A stretch of 64,000 bases of DNA, taken from Craterostigma plantagineum. Taxonomy: Eukaryota > Streptophyta > Magnoliopsida > Lamiales > Linderniaceae. The stretch spans positions 1 to 64,000 of the forward strand of contig JAPQWV010001123.1 in assembly GCA_027422505.1 (NCBI GenBank). Direction: 5' to 3'. The position numbers were made by a program, and so were the translations under genes. Positions 33,103 through 46,290 of this stretch are shown one piece after another. The notes beneath the pieces are model-generated. The model saw nothing but the letters and a program-made list of their open reading frames with translations, was not told the origin of the DNA and did not search any database. Position 1 is the stretch's first letter; each line of letters opens with the position of its first letter.

Positions 33103-35536
33103 TCTATACTATTATATTAAGGGTGAGGGTGCTATTAACTGCTAATTTGGTCCGTACAATATTTACATTTTAACCTCTCTATTTCTAATTCATTATTTAA
33201 ATAATTATCACATTTAACTCCTCAATTTTTAGTTATTATACTTATATCCTAATCATTATTTTCCTTTTATATATATAAAAATTATATTTCATCTACTAAA
33301 CATAAATTATAAATTTTTAAAAATTAAAATAGTTATATTTTACACGTACTTGCCATGATCGTACTTGGTATATTGGTTTCCTTTCCTTTCATATACTCTG
33401 CATATCCGTTAGCTTTTAGCAAAGAAATATAGACAAGTAGATAAATGCATAAAGTCAATGTTTAGTTATGATAAATAAATAAATAGGAAAATAATATGCA
33501 AATGGAACTAGTATTGCAATGACCATACGTGGTTTGCCAAGAAAAGAATAAAGTGGCAACCAGTTCACGGAAAAAAGATAATGTCGGTGATCCCATTATT
33601 TAATACTCCATCAGTCCATCAACTTTATCACATAAGTTGTTGGGCATGCAAATTAAGGTGGCATTATTATTATAATATAGAGGGAAAAAAGTATATATTT
33701 TAACACGTCTTTTAAGAATATTTAATATTATTATATTGATTATTTGTAATAGTTTTTTGCTAAATAAGAAAATGTGATAAAATTATTGGGATGCCCGAAA
33801 TGAAAAACTGTGATAAAATTAGCGGGACGGATGGAATATCATTAATATTTGGATATATTACGTTTCAGGCCCCCTTCGCGTTTTTAAATCGAATTCAGGC
33901 CCTATCAGTATAAAATTTAGTTTTAAGGACCCGATTTCTACAGTACCACTTCATTTTATGCAGTACCACTTCATTTATTCTGCAATACTATTTCATTCTA
34001 AAATTCAGGCCATGACTGGCCCTGATTGAAAATTGCCCCTTAATTTTTCGGTTTCTATTAGATAAATATATATAAGAGAAAAACGAGAAAGAAGAAGGCA
34101 TATAAAGCCAATAGAGAGGGACGTCGTGCTTGCATGTCGTTATACATGTCTACGGTGTTATTATAAGTTATTATCATTTAAGCTGCTTAAAGTTAACAAT
34201 ATAGTTGTCTGGTTATGTAGAAAGTACGTATCCCAAGGGGATGTGGATCTACTATTATAGTATTTTCTATGTTTTTACCTAGTGTAAATAAAATGGTACA
34301 AACGAAAATGATCTAAAATAAGTTAACGTAAAAATAAACAATTCAAGAATTTAGAAAATATAAATGCCGTGAATGTGGTGACTACGATTCTATGACCAAT
34401 AACGAAATAATATCATGGTTCGCGAGTCCACCCATGTGGTGGTGGTGCCTATCATGTGTACTACTCATATTAAATCCTATGAAGACTAAATTCTAATATA
34501 TGGGAAAAGAATGGGAAATGGTCCTAACTATGATCAAATTTATAATAAATATAATAAACTTGGTATATCCATTATTTATTGTCATAAGTCTAAGGTGCTA
34601 TATGATTGTGGGAAATCAACCAAGGTAAATAGTATCATCAAATTGAGGTCATATTTAAATACTTGCTTTGCTGCTAGTTTACGGTATAGGCAGGATAGGC
34701 AACGCTCAACGCCATTAACTAATAATTAATGTGATGCATAATTACGCCGGTATTAATAATATTTAAAATCACTAATGGCTACAAAAATTATGATTAAGGA
34801 ATAGTTAGTGACTTCGAGGCTATGTACAAAATATTAGTTTAAGTATTGAAATTAAAGCTTTGTTCTTTCCTAGATATATTCATATGTCGTGTCATAATTA
34901 ATGTAGCCTGATCATCATTATTGCGGGCACATCACGCTTTTAAACCCTTTGTTATTCTAATAATGATAACTATATTATCTCATTTTAAGCATTTTCTTCA
35001 ATATTCAAGACTATATAATATTTTTTTAATAACGACTATAAATGAGATCATACGTGCGACCGACGCTGTTCTTATGATACATGAGATAAAAACAAAGGGT
35101 GTCTTTAACTTTTTTGCGGCAATGGGTCCATCGTCGTCTATGTGAGCATGACATTTATTATTATTTTTTATAAAATCCATATAATATTCTACCGACGATC
35201 CGACCCATTTGACATTTGAACCGGTTCAAGATCCACACGTGGCGCGATCTGATTAGTCCATATTCTTTCGTAACAGTTAATTTAGGCAATATATACTCAT
35301 ATTAATCGTGATGGTGGCTTAAAAACTGATTTTTGATGTATCTATTAAGCAATCAGAAGTTTTCCCAAATTAAAAATCGACATAAAATAAAAAATAAATA
35401 TTAGACCACCTAACTAAACTGCCTATTCTATTTTTAATAATTATTTATTTTCTAACTAAATATTAAAATTAAAATTAAACATATCTTACCAATTTTTATT
35501 TTAACTCACACATGTAGGGTGTGCAACATATACTAG
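33103..35536 (+). mobile_element. Probable non-autonomous Helitron, about 2.4 kb
   Basis: Starts TCTATACTATTATATTAAG after an A, a 5' end typical of plant Helitrons. It ends with the stem CACAC-ATGTAGG-GTGTG, a 9-nt spacer and CTAG, followed by T. This gives the A|T insertion context without target duplication that Helitrons show. No Rep/helicase coding was seen, so it would be non-autonomous. It contains dispersed-repeat copy C. The ends are read directly; that they belong to one element is inference. Confidence 0.55.
33855..34045 (+). repeat. Dispersed repeat, copy C
   Basis: TTTTAAGGACCCGATTTCT, then two CAGTACCACTTCATTT units and a third diverged one, bounded by TTCAGGCC-type words on both sides. 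Same family and orientation as copy A. Confidence 0.7.
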
Positions 35537-35559
35537 TAAATAATAATGCATCAATTCGA

Positions 35560-35925
35560 TTTCGCCCCTAGATGTTTAAAATAGATTTCAGACCATGTCT
35601 GAAAAATTGTAGGTTAAAGGACCCATTTGTGCGGTGTAAAAAAGTGGTTAAAAAATATATAACTGGTATAAAATAATTGTTTTGTGTTACAAACTTTCAA
35701 CATACTGGTATGTCAGAGCAATGAAGTGGCGGTGCAGAAATGAACAGGTATCAGATGATCGTAAACTTGTACCGTATGATCGTTTTGTGTTACGAAATTT
35801 CAACATATTGGTGTGCCAGAGCAATGAAGTGGCACTGCAGAAAATGGGTCCTTAAAACTAACTGTTTGCTAAGAGGGCATGAATCATAAATGATACTTAC
35901 CGGGCATGAAATGAAAAGTCCCCAA
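35560..35925 (-). repeat. Dispersed repeat, copy D, internally duplicated
   Basis: Minus-strand copy. A unit of about 120 bp (TTTTGTGTTAC..., TTCAACATA, TGGT(A/G)TG(T/C)CAGAGCAATGAAGTGGC) appears twice, at about 35680-35740 and 35780-35845. It is followed by GGGTCCTTAAAACTA and GGGCATGAA words matching the edges of the other copies. Confidence 0.7.
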
Positions 35926-37375
35926 TAATAATTGCGAATGAAGTTCACTTGGGGAAGATAAAGAAAAGTTCGTTTATAAAGCGCCAAAGCATGAATCATT
36001 TTATTATTAGTTCATTGATAGGCAGGCAACAACATAGCCTTCATGTAATTCCATTTCGTGAAAGTCACTCAAGTAATAAAGGGGAAAATTCCATTTCAAT
36101 TCTTTTACTAACACAATTTCCGTTCCAACAAAATTCAGCTTCAGTCAAATTTTATGTCACTTATGGGACGATTCCTCCTAGCGAAACTTACTTTCCTAAT
36201 ATATGTTTGATGTCCCAAATTAAGCAAACCATTATAGTAAAGGGGACTAAACTGAATAGAATGATGTCAAAGAAATCTAAAAGTAGAAGTAATAACAACG
36301 TTACGATTATAACTTAATATATTATTGCAAAAAAGGAAAAAACATTGAAATAACCAGCAAGATTACAGCTTGCAAAGGAACACGGAATCAAAGATTCAAG
36401 AAAGGGAGAAAAATATAGCACGCAGTCCTCACTCACATGTACATGCAAGTGACTATAATATATATATATATAAATAATATATGCATATAAAAATCCATAC
36501 GAGAGAGACGCTGAGCTACAAATAACATCTTATTCTGAAGGCTCTCTCAGACGCTTCATTTTCCTCATATACATATTTTTTTCCCATTCAAAAGTCGAAC
36601 CTTATATGTAGAGAACACACTGGGGTTCTTCAGAATTGTTTGATTCAACATTCTCTTCTTTGAAGAAGCTAATCTCATTCGTTGTGTAAGTGGCGTGTCA
36701 GATCTTCCATGTATTTATCCTTTCACGTTCATATCGTTTGATCTTGCTTGAATTATATCGTTGATTGATTGATTGATTTTTTCAAACGTTTTTTAGGGAA
36801 ATATTGGCCTTAATCTTGACCATTGGGATCTGATTTGGACGAGGTTTTCTATCTCTATCTTGAATCATTTCCGTAATAAGCTGAAGCAGAGATTTGGGCT
36901 TCTGAAAATTGGTTTTGGTGAAGATTTTCTCTTGAATTATAACCATTATCCTTCAAGGAGTAGCTGGTCCTTCGTCGTTTACGTTTTACCGCTGTGAATG
37001 TCTTAGTGGTGTAGCAATATTCTTACCTTATCCTTTCTTTGTCTGATTCTGCCTGGTTTAGAACTAGGTTGGATTGATTGCATTCTCTTAACCCTTTTTC
37101 CTCTCGCCATCAATTGTTGAATTCAAAGACAAAAAAGGGAAAATCATTAAAGATAGGGCCCAACATCATGTGGAAATGAAAAAGCACTTGAATTAGAAAG
37201 TGATGTTTCCTCCAATCAAACAATTGCCAGATCTTGTTCTTTCGTCATGTTTAAAAGCCCAGTTAGTTCGTATTTGCTTGTCTTAAGCACTGGATCTGCT
37301 TAGCTCAACTTCTTTCACTCCTACACTTCCCTTTGATTCTTGGCCTTTCTATTACAGATTGAAGCTTGACTCACC

Positions 37376-39891
37376 ATGAAGCAATATAAAGATGGGAAAT
37401 CGATGTCCCAACCTGATAAAAGCTCTCGATCGATCCCAATGGCCCTAATGTTCGTCGTGCTCTGCGGGTTTTCGTTCTACCTCGGGGGAATATTTTGCTC
37501 CGAAAAAGAAAACTACGCAAAGCAAGAGGTGAAACCGAAGGTCGCCGAGACTTCGAAGGAAGCATCTTTAGGTTCATCTCTCCAAGTCAAATCCGTAAAC
37601 TTCCCAGAATGCGGACCAGAGTATCAAGATTACACCCCCTGCACAGATCCAAGGGTAATAACTAATAAGTAGTTTCAGCATTCGACTAAATTATACATGC
37701 CCTTCAGTTTGACTAGTGCTATAGAAAAGGATTCCAATTTCGTCGAACTTATTGCAGAGGTGGAAGAAGTTCAGCCTTCATAGGCTGACGTTCATGGAGC
37801 GACATTGCCCGCCCGTGTTCGAAAAGAAGGAGTGCTTGGTTCCGCCGCCAGACGGCTACAAATTGCCCATTCGATGGCCAAAGAGCAAAGACGAATGTTG
37901 GTACAGGTAATAACAATGTTACCCCCATTACAGAATCACACCTTCGTTTTCAGTTTTCCAGTGTCTTTTTTCATGACATACTTCCTATGAATCCCAGGAA
38001 CGTGCCTTACGATTGGATCAACAAGCAAAAATCGAATCAGCATTGGCTGAAGAAGGAAGGCGAAAAATTCCTATTCCCAGGCGGCGGGACGATGTTTCCC
38101 AACGGCGTTAGCCATTACGTCGATCTGATGCAAGATTTGATCCCCGCCATGAAGGACGGGACTGTACGAACTGCTATAGATACTGGATGTGGGGTGAGTT
38201 TTGCTCGCCGTGGTTCTTGCAAATGTCTTTATTTGAAACGTTGTCTTAAAAAAATCCCTCTTTTTGATTTCGTTTAAGGTTGCTAGCTGGGGAGGAGACT
38301 TGCTAGACCGCGGGATATTGACGTTGTCCCTCGCCCCGAGGGACAACCACGAGGCACAAGTCCAATTCGCCCTCGAACGTGGGATTCCCGCAATCTTGGG
38401 AATCATCTCTACCCAAAGGCTTCCGTTTCCCTCGAACTCCTTCGACATGGCCCATTGCTCGAGATGCCTCATTCCATGGACTGAATTCGGTAAACTCACT
38501 ATGCCTCCATCATCATTACATCCTTAAAATAAAAAATCAAAGTTTAATCTTCTCGGGGATTACGATCACCGTCAGTCCAAACTCAGAAGTCCGTGCATCT
38601 TAAAAGCCCACGTGAGATTCCACTTTAAAACAGATTATCAGTGGAGGGAATAGCCCACAAGCTTATATGCAAATCGGACTTGTTTCAATTATCTGACGTG
38701 GGATTTGAGTTTTGATCCCCAACGAATCCAATTAAATCACCGCACTCGAGGGCATAGCTTCCATCATCATTACATCCTTGAAAAAAAAAGATAAAAAATC
38801 TAATCTCTTCTCCTTTCCAGGCGGAGTCTACCTCCTGGAAGTACACCGCATCCTCCGACCGGGCGGGTTCTGGGTCCTGTCGGGCCCGCCCGTGAACTAC
38901 GAGAACCGATGGAAGGGATGGAACACGACCATCGAGGAGCAGAAATCCGACTACGAAAAGCTCCAGGAGCTCCTCACCTCCATATGCTTCAAGCTGTACA
39001 ACAAGAAGGACGACATCGCCGTGTGGCAGAAGCTCTCGGACAGCAGCTGCTACAAAAAGCTCGAGTCCCCCGACAACTACCCTCCCAAGTGCGACGACGG
39101 GACCGAGCCCGACTCGGCCTGGTACACCCCTATCAGGCCGTGCGTGGTCGCCCCGAGCCACGGCTACAAGCGGCTCGCACTCAAAGCCCTGCCAAGTGGC
39201 CCGAGCGGCTCCACTCGGTCCCCGAGAGGGTCGGCGACGTGAGGGGAGGAAGCGACGGAGCCTTCAGGCACGACGACAGCAAGTGGAAGTCCCGAGTGAA
39301 GCACTACAAGAAATTGGTTCCTTCGATTGGGACCGATAAGATTAGGAACGCGATGGACATGAACACTCTGTACGGAGGATTTGCGGCCGCCCTCGTCGAT
39401 TCTCCTCTCTGGGTCATGAACGTCGTTTCCTCGTACTCTCCGAACACTCTGCCCGTCGTCTTCGACCGCGGGCTCGTCGGGACTTACCACGACTGGTAAC
39501 TGAATGGTTATTATTACTACAGCAATCAGCGTGTTTCACTCTGATGACGTGTTTTATGTTTTTTTTTTTTTGGGGATAGGTGTGAGGCGTTTTGACGTAT
39601 CCTAGGACGTACGATCTGCTCCACATGGACGGGCTGTTCACGGGGGAGAGCCATAGGTGCGAGATGAAGTACGTGTTGTTGGAGATGGATAGGATTCTGA
39701 GGCCGAATGGCTATGTGATAGTGAGGGAGTCGAGCTATTTCGTGGACGCCGTGTCGACGTTGGCGAAGGGTATGAAGTGGGGATGTCGTAAGGAGGAGAC
39801 GGAGTACGGCGTGGAGAAGGAGAAGGTGTTGGTTTGCCAGAAGAAGCTTTGGTACTCTTCTTCTTCTTCTTCGAAGCAAGGTACGAGGTAA
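37376..39891 (+). CDS. PMT21: Probable methyltransferase PMT21/ERD3-like
   Basis: Golgi type II protein of the DUF248 family, putative SAM-dependent methyltransferase thought to act on pectin; substrate not proven. Exons: 37376-37654, 37758-37906, 37998-38193, 38279-38489, 38821-39495, 39580-39891. Visible in order: cytosolic stub, anchor [75 protein letters not shown], the SAM-binding [72 protein letters not shown], and after the frame break [26 protein letters not shown] and [11 protein letters not shown]. One A is missing near 39194 and one C near 39593; both restore alignment with the family, so errors are likely. A leader intron ends at 37357. The introns are otherwise GT-AG. Confidence 0.92.
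38506..38815 (+). repeat. Direct repeat inside PMT21 intron 4
   Basis: CCATCATCATTACATCCTT followed by AAAAAATC-type text occurs at about 38507 and again at about 38761, near both ends of the same intron. The copies flank roughly 230 bp that includes GCCCACGTGAGATTCC and GACGTGGGATTTGAG. This looks like a local duplication or an insertion with a large flanking repeat. Confidence 0.55.
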
Positions 39892-41333
39892 TAGATCAAA
39901 ATCGTATTACTTGGGTAAGAAAAAGATGGGTATACAGTTGGTTATAGTTTTAAGTTTCGTATGCCATGCCGTTATTGCAAATACAAGATGGATCCATCTT
40001 ATTATACAGAGGAGTATTATATGATTTATTTATACGATGGTTGGGTTCAAGAATGGGTATATTATTACTGTTGCTTTTTGTTGACATAGAAGCTGGTTTC
40101 GTTGCTATTATATTAATTTCTATTTTTGTTCTTCACGAAATGTGTAATTCGGGATGCATATTTTTATTTTATGAAATAGTATTTGTCTTAAATGTAATAA
40201 TTTTATGATCAATTAATTGGAAAAGGTACTTTTTAATAATAAAATTAATAATTGGACATATGGGCCTGGTAACGGTCGTGGCCCATTCACTACGGTCCAA
40301 TAGCGTACAATGGGGCAGGACAACTACCATTTCCTATCATATCATTCTTTTTTGTTTATATATTATATATTATATATATATTCCACGATAATTATGGCGA
40401 AACAAAGTTAGGTCACACGATCTGGCACCGCCTTCTTACATTTAAATAAATAGGTCCACCACATGAGAAGAATAAATTTAAAGAATAAAAAAAAAAGGAA
40501 ATATGTTTTGGACACGAAGGATATATATGGTGCCTCCAAAGTCCATACACCCACCATTCAATTATTGAAAATTCCAACCCAACCATATCGGAATGTGAAA
40601 GAAGATAAGATTGGAATGCAATACACACACATTGTGGTGAGTGTGTGTGTGCCCACTTGTACCCAACCTTTCTTTCATCTCATGACCTAACAATCTTACA
40701 TAAATTTCTACAATTATAGTAGCGCATGATGTGGTCCATTTTTAGGAAATTCAGGAGAAATTGATGGTAGTCCGATATAATTAATTATAGCTAAAAATGA
40801 TCAACTTAAAACAATGGGTGTGGATCTCGCTATTTTTACAGGTTAATAAAAAGAGAAATATAGGACGGAAATAATTATATAAACTTAAAGTTGATATAGG
40901 ATTATATCCTCCATTAAAATAATAAAGAAAATTACATGTTTCGACTAGTAGCTTAGGTATACGTGATTATTTACTTAAAGGACATTGCAATTTTTCTGTG
41001 GAGTGCCTTGTTGGGTTGTTTGACGGAGTGTTCGATGTCAACAACTCACTGTTATAATTATCATTATTTATGTTGTTATACTAATTAATGAAAATATGAT
41101 ATAGTTGTAATTTTATTCAGAAAATATTCTCTTGTTTACAGTTCAGGGATACCCGCACAAAAACAAACATAAAGAATTTCTTCGCGTGGGGGATTCTAAT
41201 CGAAATGAAGAAAAGTATATTTATCAAAGATTTAAAGAATTCTTTGGTTTACTTTTATTTTTTGCTTGTCTTCGACTCCAAGATTCACATGATATCTCTT
41301 CCTATATTATGTACTATTTGTTTGAGAACAATT
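39892..41333. other. Intergenic region, PMT21 3' side
   Basis: Probable PMT21 3' UTR, then AT-rich DNA with short TA runs near 40360-40382 and GT near 40640-40650. No gene supported. Confidence 0.4.
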
Positions 41334-41338
41334 ACTAT

Positions 41339-41541
41339 TGTTAAACAAATAACAAGCATAATTTTACTAAGCACAATCTTGATTTACAGTATTCCTTCTC
41401 TTTTACTAATACAAACTGATGATTGAACTTAACATCACGTCTCCATATAAAGGAGATCCACAGAAAGTAAAATACATTACTATCCTATCAAAAACAGACA
41501 AAATTACAATTATACCCTAACTAATTATTTGATTCTCAACA
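41339..41541 (-). repeat. 3' LTR of the copia element
   Basis: 203 bp, paired with 46082-46285. Differs from it only by one extra T near 41363, one missing T near 41395 and one missing A near 41437. Confidence 0.95.
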
Positions 41542-44500
41542 TTCCCCCTCAAGTTTGATGTTGTATACAAGTCTATAACACCAAACTTGGACAAAAGATA
41601 CTCAAACTGTGATCTGTTTAAGGCCTTCGTCAACAAATCTGCCGGTTGATCATGAGAAGGTATGTGAATAGTTTCGATAATCCTTTGTTGTATCTTGTCT
41701 CTAATGAAGTGACAATCCACTTCAATATGCTTTGTTCTCTCGTGGAAAACCGGGTTCGCCGCTATTTGCATTGCCGACTTACTATCTGTATACACTGTTA
41801 CAGTACCAATATCTTTTATCCAATATCTTTTAATAAATTGACTAGCCATACTACCTCGGACGTTACCATTGCCATGGCTCGATATTCGGCCTCGGCGGAG
41901 CTTTTTGATACGGTGTTTTGCTTCTTAGTCCTCCATGAGATCAAGATTCTCCAAGGAAGATTGCGTAACCTGTTAAAGACTTTCTCGATATTGGGCAAGA
42001 TGCCCAATCCGCGTCGCAAAAAGCTTTCAACTGAAGTTTGCTGTTAGAGCTCAAAAATATGCCTAGGCCAGGGTTACCCTTAAGGTATCTGAGGACTCTA
42101 TACATAGCATTCATATGAGATCTTCGTGGTTTATGCATGAATTGGGATAACAACTGTACAGCGTAACATATATCCGGTCTAGTCAAGCAAAGATAAATAA
42201 GTTTCCCTACAACTCTTGATACATTCCTTTGTAAACTAAAGGATCAGATTCATCATTATCACATGCATCAGTCAGCTTTAAATTTTGTTCTATTGGAACA
42301 TTAAAGGCTTACTTTCTATCATCCCCGTTTCATTAAGTAACTGTAAGGTATACCTTCTCTGATTGAGCGCAATACCACTTTCAGACCTTGCTACTTCTAT
42401 TCCTAGAAAGTATTTAAGCTCACCCAAATCTTTCATATGAAACATGCTATGTAAGTAACGCTTAGTTTCATCTATCATGTTAGAGTCACTCCCCGTAATC
42501 AATATATCATCTACATATACTAATAAAATAACAATGTCACTCCCTCTGGTTTTGACGAATAAGGAATAATCATTCCTTGATTGCACAAAACCAAACGTAT
42601 TAACAACAGATGTAAATTTATGATTCCATTGCCTAGACGCTTGTTTTAATCCATATAAGGATTTTTCAAGTCTACATACCTTGTTTCGTAGGTCTGTGTG
42701 TTCCGCACGAAATCCCGGGGGAATGACCATATAAACTTCCTCATGTAAATCCCCCTGTAAAAAGGCGTTAGTGACATCCATTTGCCAAATTGGCCAATTA
42801 TTAATAGCAGCTAAAGAAATAGCTAATCTAACTGTGACGTGTTTCGCTACGGTGAAAAAGTGTCACCATAATCTATTCCTTCGACTTGTGTATAACCTTT
42901 AGCCACAAGTCTCGCCTTATACCTCTCAATGGAACCATCTGATCTGTACTTAATAGTATAGATCCATCTACATCGATAGGTTTCTTACCCCTTGGCAAAT
43001 CAACTATTTGCCAAGTTTGTTTACCTCGAGTGCTGAAATTTCTGAGGTCATGGCTTCCCTCCATTTTCTGATGCAGCTGCTTCTTCATAATTTTTGGAAT
43101 GGTCTCATTTGAGGTGGCAGCCAGGTATGATTTGTACGTGGGCTTTATCCGCCATAATTCACATAATCTGAAATAGGATATCTAATACTATATGCATTGT
43201 TAGAATGATCATTCACTGATGTAATATAATCCTTTGTCCAAATAGGAGGTCTCACAACTCTTCCTGATCTTCTAGGGCCTGCATCATCCCTTACCTGTTC
43301 TTGATCATTATTAGGCTCAACAGGCTCTATGTGTCAATGTCAGAAATATTATTCTCAACTTCAGCTATATCATTTGATAAAGATCATTATTTGACACATA
43401 AGGAGCAACAAACTCATCATAATATAATTGATTATCATGCTTAGGAAATGTGTGCCTAGCCGATTCATCCCTAGTTAAATGTGCAAATGGAAATATATTT
43501 TCATAAAAGATAACATCCCTAGACACTATAAATGTCTTATTTTTTAATTCAAGCAACTTATAAGCCTTTTGGCCTGCTGCATATCCAACTAAAACACAAG
43601 GCTTCGATCTTTCATTAAATTTATCCCCTTGGGGAATTATTTTAGCAAAACATAAGCACCCAAACACTCTTAGGTGCAGTATGCTTGGTTTCACACCAAA
43701 TAATACATCAAGAGGGCTTTTTCCTTTAAGTAAAGGAGTCGGCGTCCTATTTATTAAGTACACCGCTGTTTTAACGCATTCTCCCCAATATTGAATTGGG
43801 ATATGCGATTGGAATTTCAAGGCTCTTGCCACGTCCAAAATGTGTCTATGTTTTCGTTCCACGACACCATTTTGCTGCGGAGTATACGGACAAGAGCTTT
43901 GATGTATTATACCAAGAGAATCAAATAATCTCTTACATTGGTAGCTGAAAAATTCCAATGCATTATCAGTTCTTAATTTTTTACCCTTTTCAAGTTGTGT
44001 ATGCACATATTTCAGAAATTTATCCAACAGATCATGCACCTCTGATTTATTTTCATAAGAAATATCCACGTAGCCCTAGAATAATCATCAACAATTGTAA
44101 GAAAATATTTTTCGTTGTTGAAAGTTAATTCCTTATATGGCCCCACACATCAACATGAATCAATTCCATTATAGAATTGGTTACAGTTGATCTGTTGGGA
44201 AATTCTAATCTAACATGCTTAGCTAGAGGACAAACAGGACAATATTTGTGATCATTCGAAACATTTAACTTCAGCTCAGACAAGTGACTCAATCTAGCAA
44301 TGAAATGTGCCCAAATCGTTGGTGCCACAAATTGACTATATCTGAATTTGCAGCATTGGGACGATACATGCTTATTCTGACTGTCATTATTGCAAGAATG
44401 CTTCAAATTATTATTCGAATCACTACTAACATGCTGCAAGCAATAAAGTCCATTTTTCAAACTACCAATCCCCCTTATCTTTCCAGTCCATATTTCCTGA

Positions 44501-45998
44501 ATTAGACAAAAATGAGGATAAAATACAACACAAACATTAGAGTCATTTGTTAGTCTAGAGACTGAAAGCAGGTTGTGTTCAAAATCAGGAATGTAAAGCA
44601 CATTTGATAGTTTCAAGTTATCCGCTACATGTAACGTTCCTGAACTAACAGCCTGACTCAAATTCCCATTTGGTAATTTCACAGATGTATTAACCACAGA
44701 ATTATCTACACACCCATTGTAAAATGAATCATTTGACGTCATATGCATGTTTGCACCACTATCGATTATCCAATAATTCATTGAAGGGGCTGAGGATAGG
44801 TTTATACCTGAGCCTTTACCTGCAAATGTGGAAGCAGCAATTGTGGAGTCATTTGCTGAGTTTGCTGAAGCACCTCCAAGTAAGGCTATGATGTGTTGGT
44901 ATTGCTGAGGGGTTAAATGAGGTAGTGGTCCCTTCTCATGTGCTGGATTTGCATTCTGCCAAGTTGTTTGATTATTGGCAGTATTACTAAAATTTGCAGT
45001 AAGTCCGTGCAGTCCATTAAATCTTCCTTGGCCTTGACCACTGAACCTTCCTCCCCTTCTTCCCATAAAATTTCTCCTTCCACCTCTATTAAAGTTGGTT
45101 GGGTATCCATGTATTTTGAAACATACTTCTCTCGTGTGCCCATGCATATTACAAAAATCACACAACAACTGACTTTTATCAACTTGTTGCTCCTTAGGAT
45201 TACCTTGCGGAGAAACTTGTCATGAGCCTATTGAATGATCATAATTGGAACCTGTGCCACCGATTGATCTTTGAGTCTCTTCATTACTCACCATTGCAAA
45301 TACTTGGCCATGTGTTGGTAAGGGGAACATCATCAGTATTTGCGACCTAATCGTTCCATAGCACTCGTTTAATCCCATCAAAAATTGCATCATCTTCAGT
45401 TGCCCGCAAAAATCAGTGTACTCTTTTGAAACTTCAAGGGCTGGAGACGCCTAAGGCTGTCATATTCATCCCACAACTGCTTTACTTTGAGTAATAGCTC
45501 GTTACAGAGTTTGCCCTGAGTAATGGTGTTAATTTCTCGATATAGCGCATATAATCTTGCTCCACTCACTTTATCAAAGCGCTCTTTCAAATCCTTCCAT
45601 ACCATCTCAGCTGTGTCGCAGTAGACAACACCGTGAATTAGCTCTCTTGATATGGACCGGTGGATCCACGACCTAACCAAAGCATTGCATCTATGCCATT
45701 GTTGAAACAAAAAATTGATTATCTTCAGGCGGCTTACACGTTCCATCGATAAAACCGATCTTGTTCTTTGCCTCTAGCGCCACGGTCATTTCTCGACTCC
45801 ACACCTTATAGTTTTCGGATCCTTTCAGTACCTCGATCACCAAGTCCAAATTGGGGGTGTCGGATGGATGTAGGTAGAGTGGATCTTGAAATTCGATAAT
45901 GCTTGACAGAGATAGCTTTCTTGATTCTGATTTCGGTTTAATTTTGGCGATTTGAACGGAGAACTCTGATCGTCGCCATCTTCATCTGATCTCGACAT
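41517..45998 (-). CDS. Copia gag-pol polyprotein, several frame breaks
   Basis: Order gag - protease - integrase - reverse transcriptase - RNase H, the Ty1/copia order. Gag starts near 45998 (MSRSDEDG), with a conserved block at 45746-45396. The zinc knuckle [14 protein letters not shown] (CX2CX4HX4C) is at about 45160. Protease carries [12 protein letters not shown]. The integrase zinc region ([12 protein letters not shown]) and core ([22 protein letters not shown]) lie at 44280-43365. Reverse transcriptase has [23 protein letters not shown] and the catalytic [14 protein letters not shown] (42781-42290). RNase H shows [22 protein letters not shown] and [11 protein letters not shown]. Given near-identical LTRs, the frame breaks are more likely consensus errors than age, though an inactive copy is possible. 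Confidence 0.9.
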
Positions 45999-46081
45999 GT
46001 TTTGGAGAGAAAGAAAATTAGGGCAGCAGCTTCGTAAAGTCTAAGTGCGCTTCACTTTTTCATTAAGTGGCTCTGATACCA

Positions 46082-46285
46082 TGTTAAACAAATAACAAGC
46101 ATAATTTACTAAGCACAATCTTGATTTACAGTATTCCTTTCTCTTTTACTAATACAAACTGATGATTGAACTTAACATCAACGTCTCCATATAAAGGAGA
46201 TCCACAGAAAGTAAAATACATTACTATCCTATCAAAAACAGACAAAATTACAATTATACCCTAACTAATTATTTGATTCTCAACA
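46082..46285 (-). repeat. 5' LTR of the copia element
   Basis: 204 bp, partner of 41339-41541. The primer-binding site begins directly inside it. Confidence 0.95.
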
Positions 46286-46290
46286 ACTAT

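Larger units (their letters stand above)
31343..37375. other. Repeat-rich intergenic region with PMT21 leader
   Basis: No gene supported. It contains dispersed-repeat copies B, C and D, one orphan Helitron-type 5' end, a TA microsatellite and a probable Helitron. From about 36540 it becomes the leader of the methyltransferase gene, with a likely leader intron from about 36686 to an acceptor at 37356-37357. Confidence 0.5.
41339..46285 (-). mobile_element. Full-length Ty1/copia LTR retrotransposon
   Basis: 4947 bp bounded by two about 203-bp LTRs that start TGTTAAACA and end CTCAACA as read on the plus strand, with perfect 5-bp target duplication ACTAT at 41334-41338 and 46286-46290. Next to the right LTR, minus-strand TGGTATCAGAGCC is the classic initiator-Met tRNA primer site. 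Next to the left LTR, TTGAGGGGGAATG is the polypurine tract. The LTRs show no substitutions and three one-base indels, so insertion was very recent. Confidence 0.96.

Noticed and set aside
35949..36317. 122-codon plus-strand frame
   Set aside because: AT-rich, Ser/Asn-rich composition, no family resemblance, between a repeat and the PMT21 promoter.
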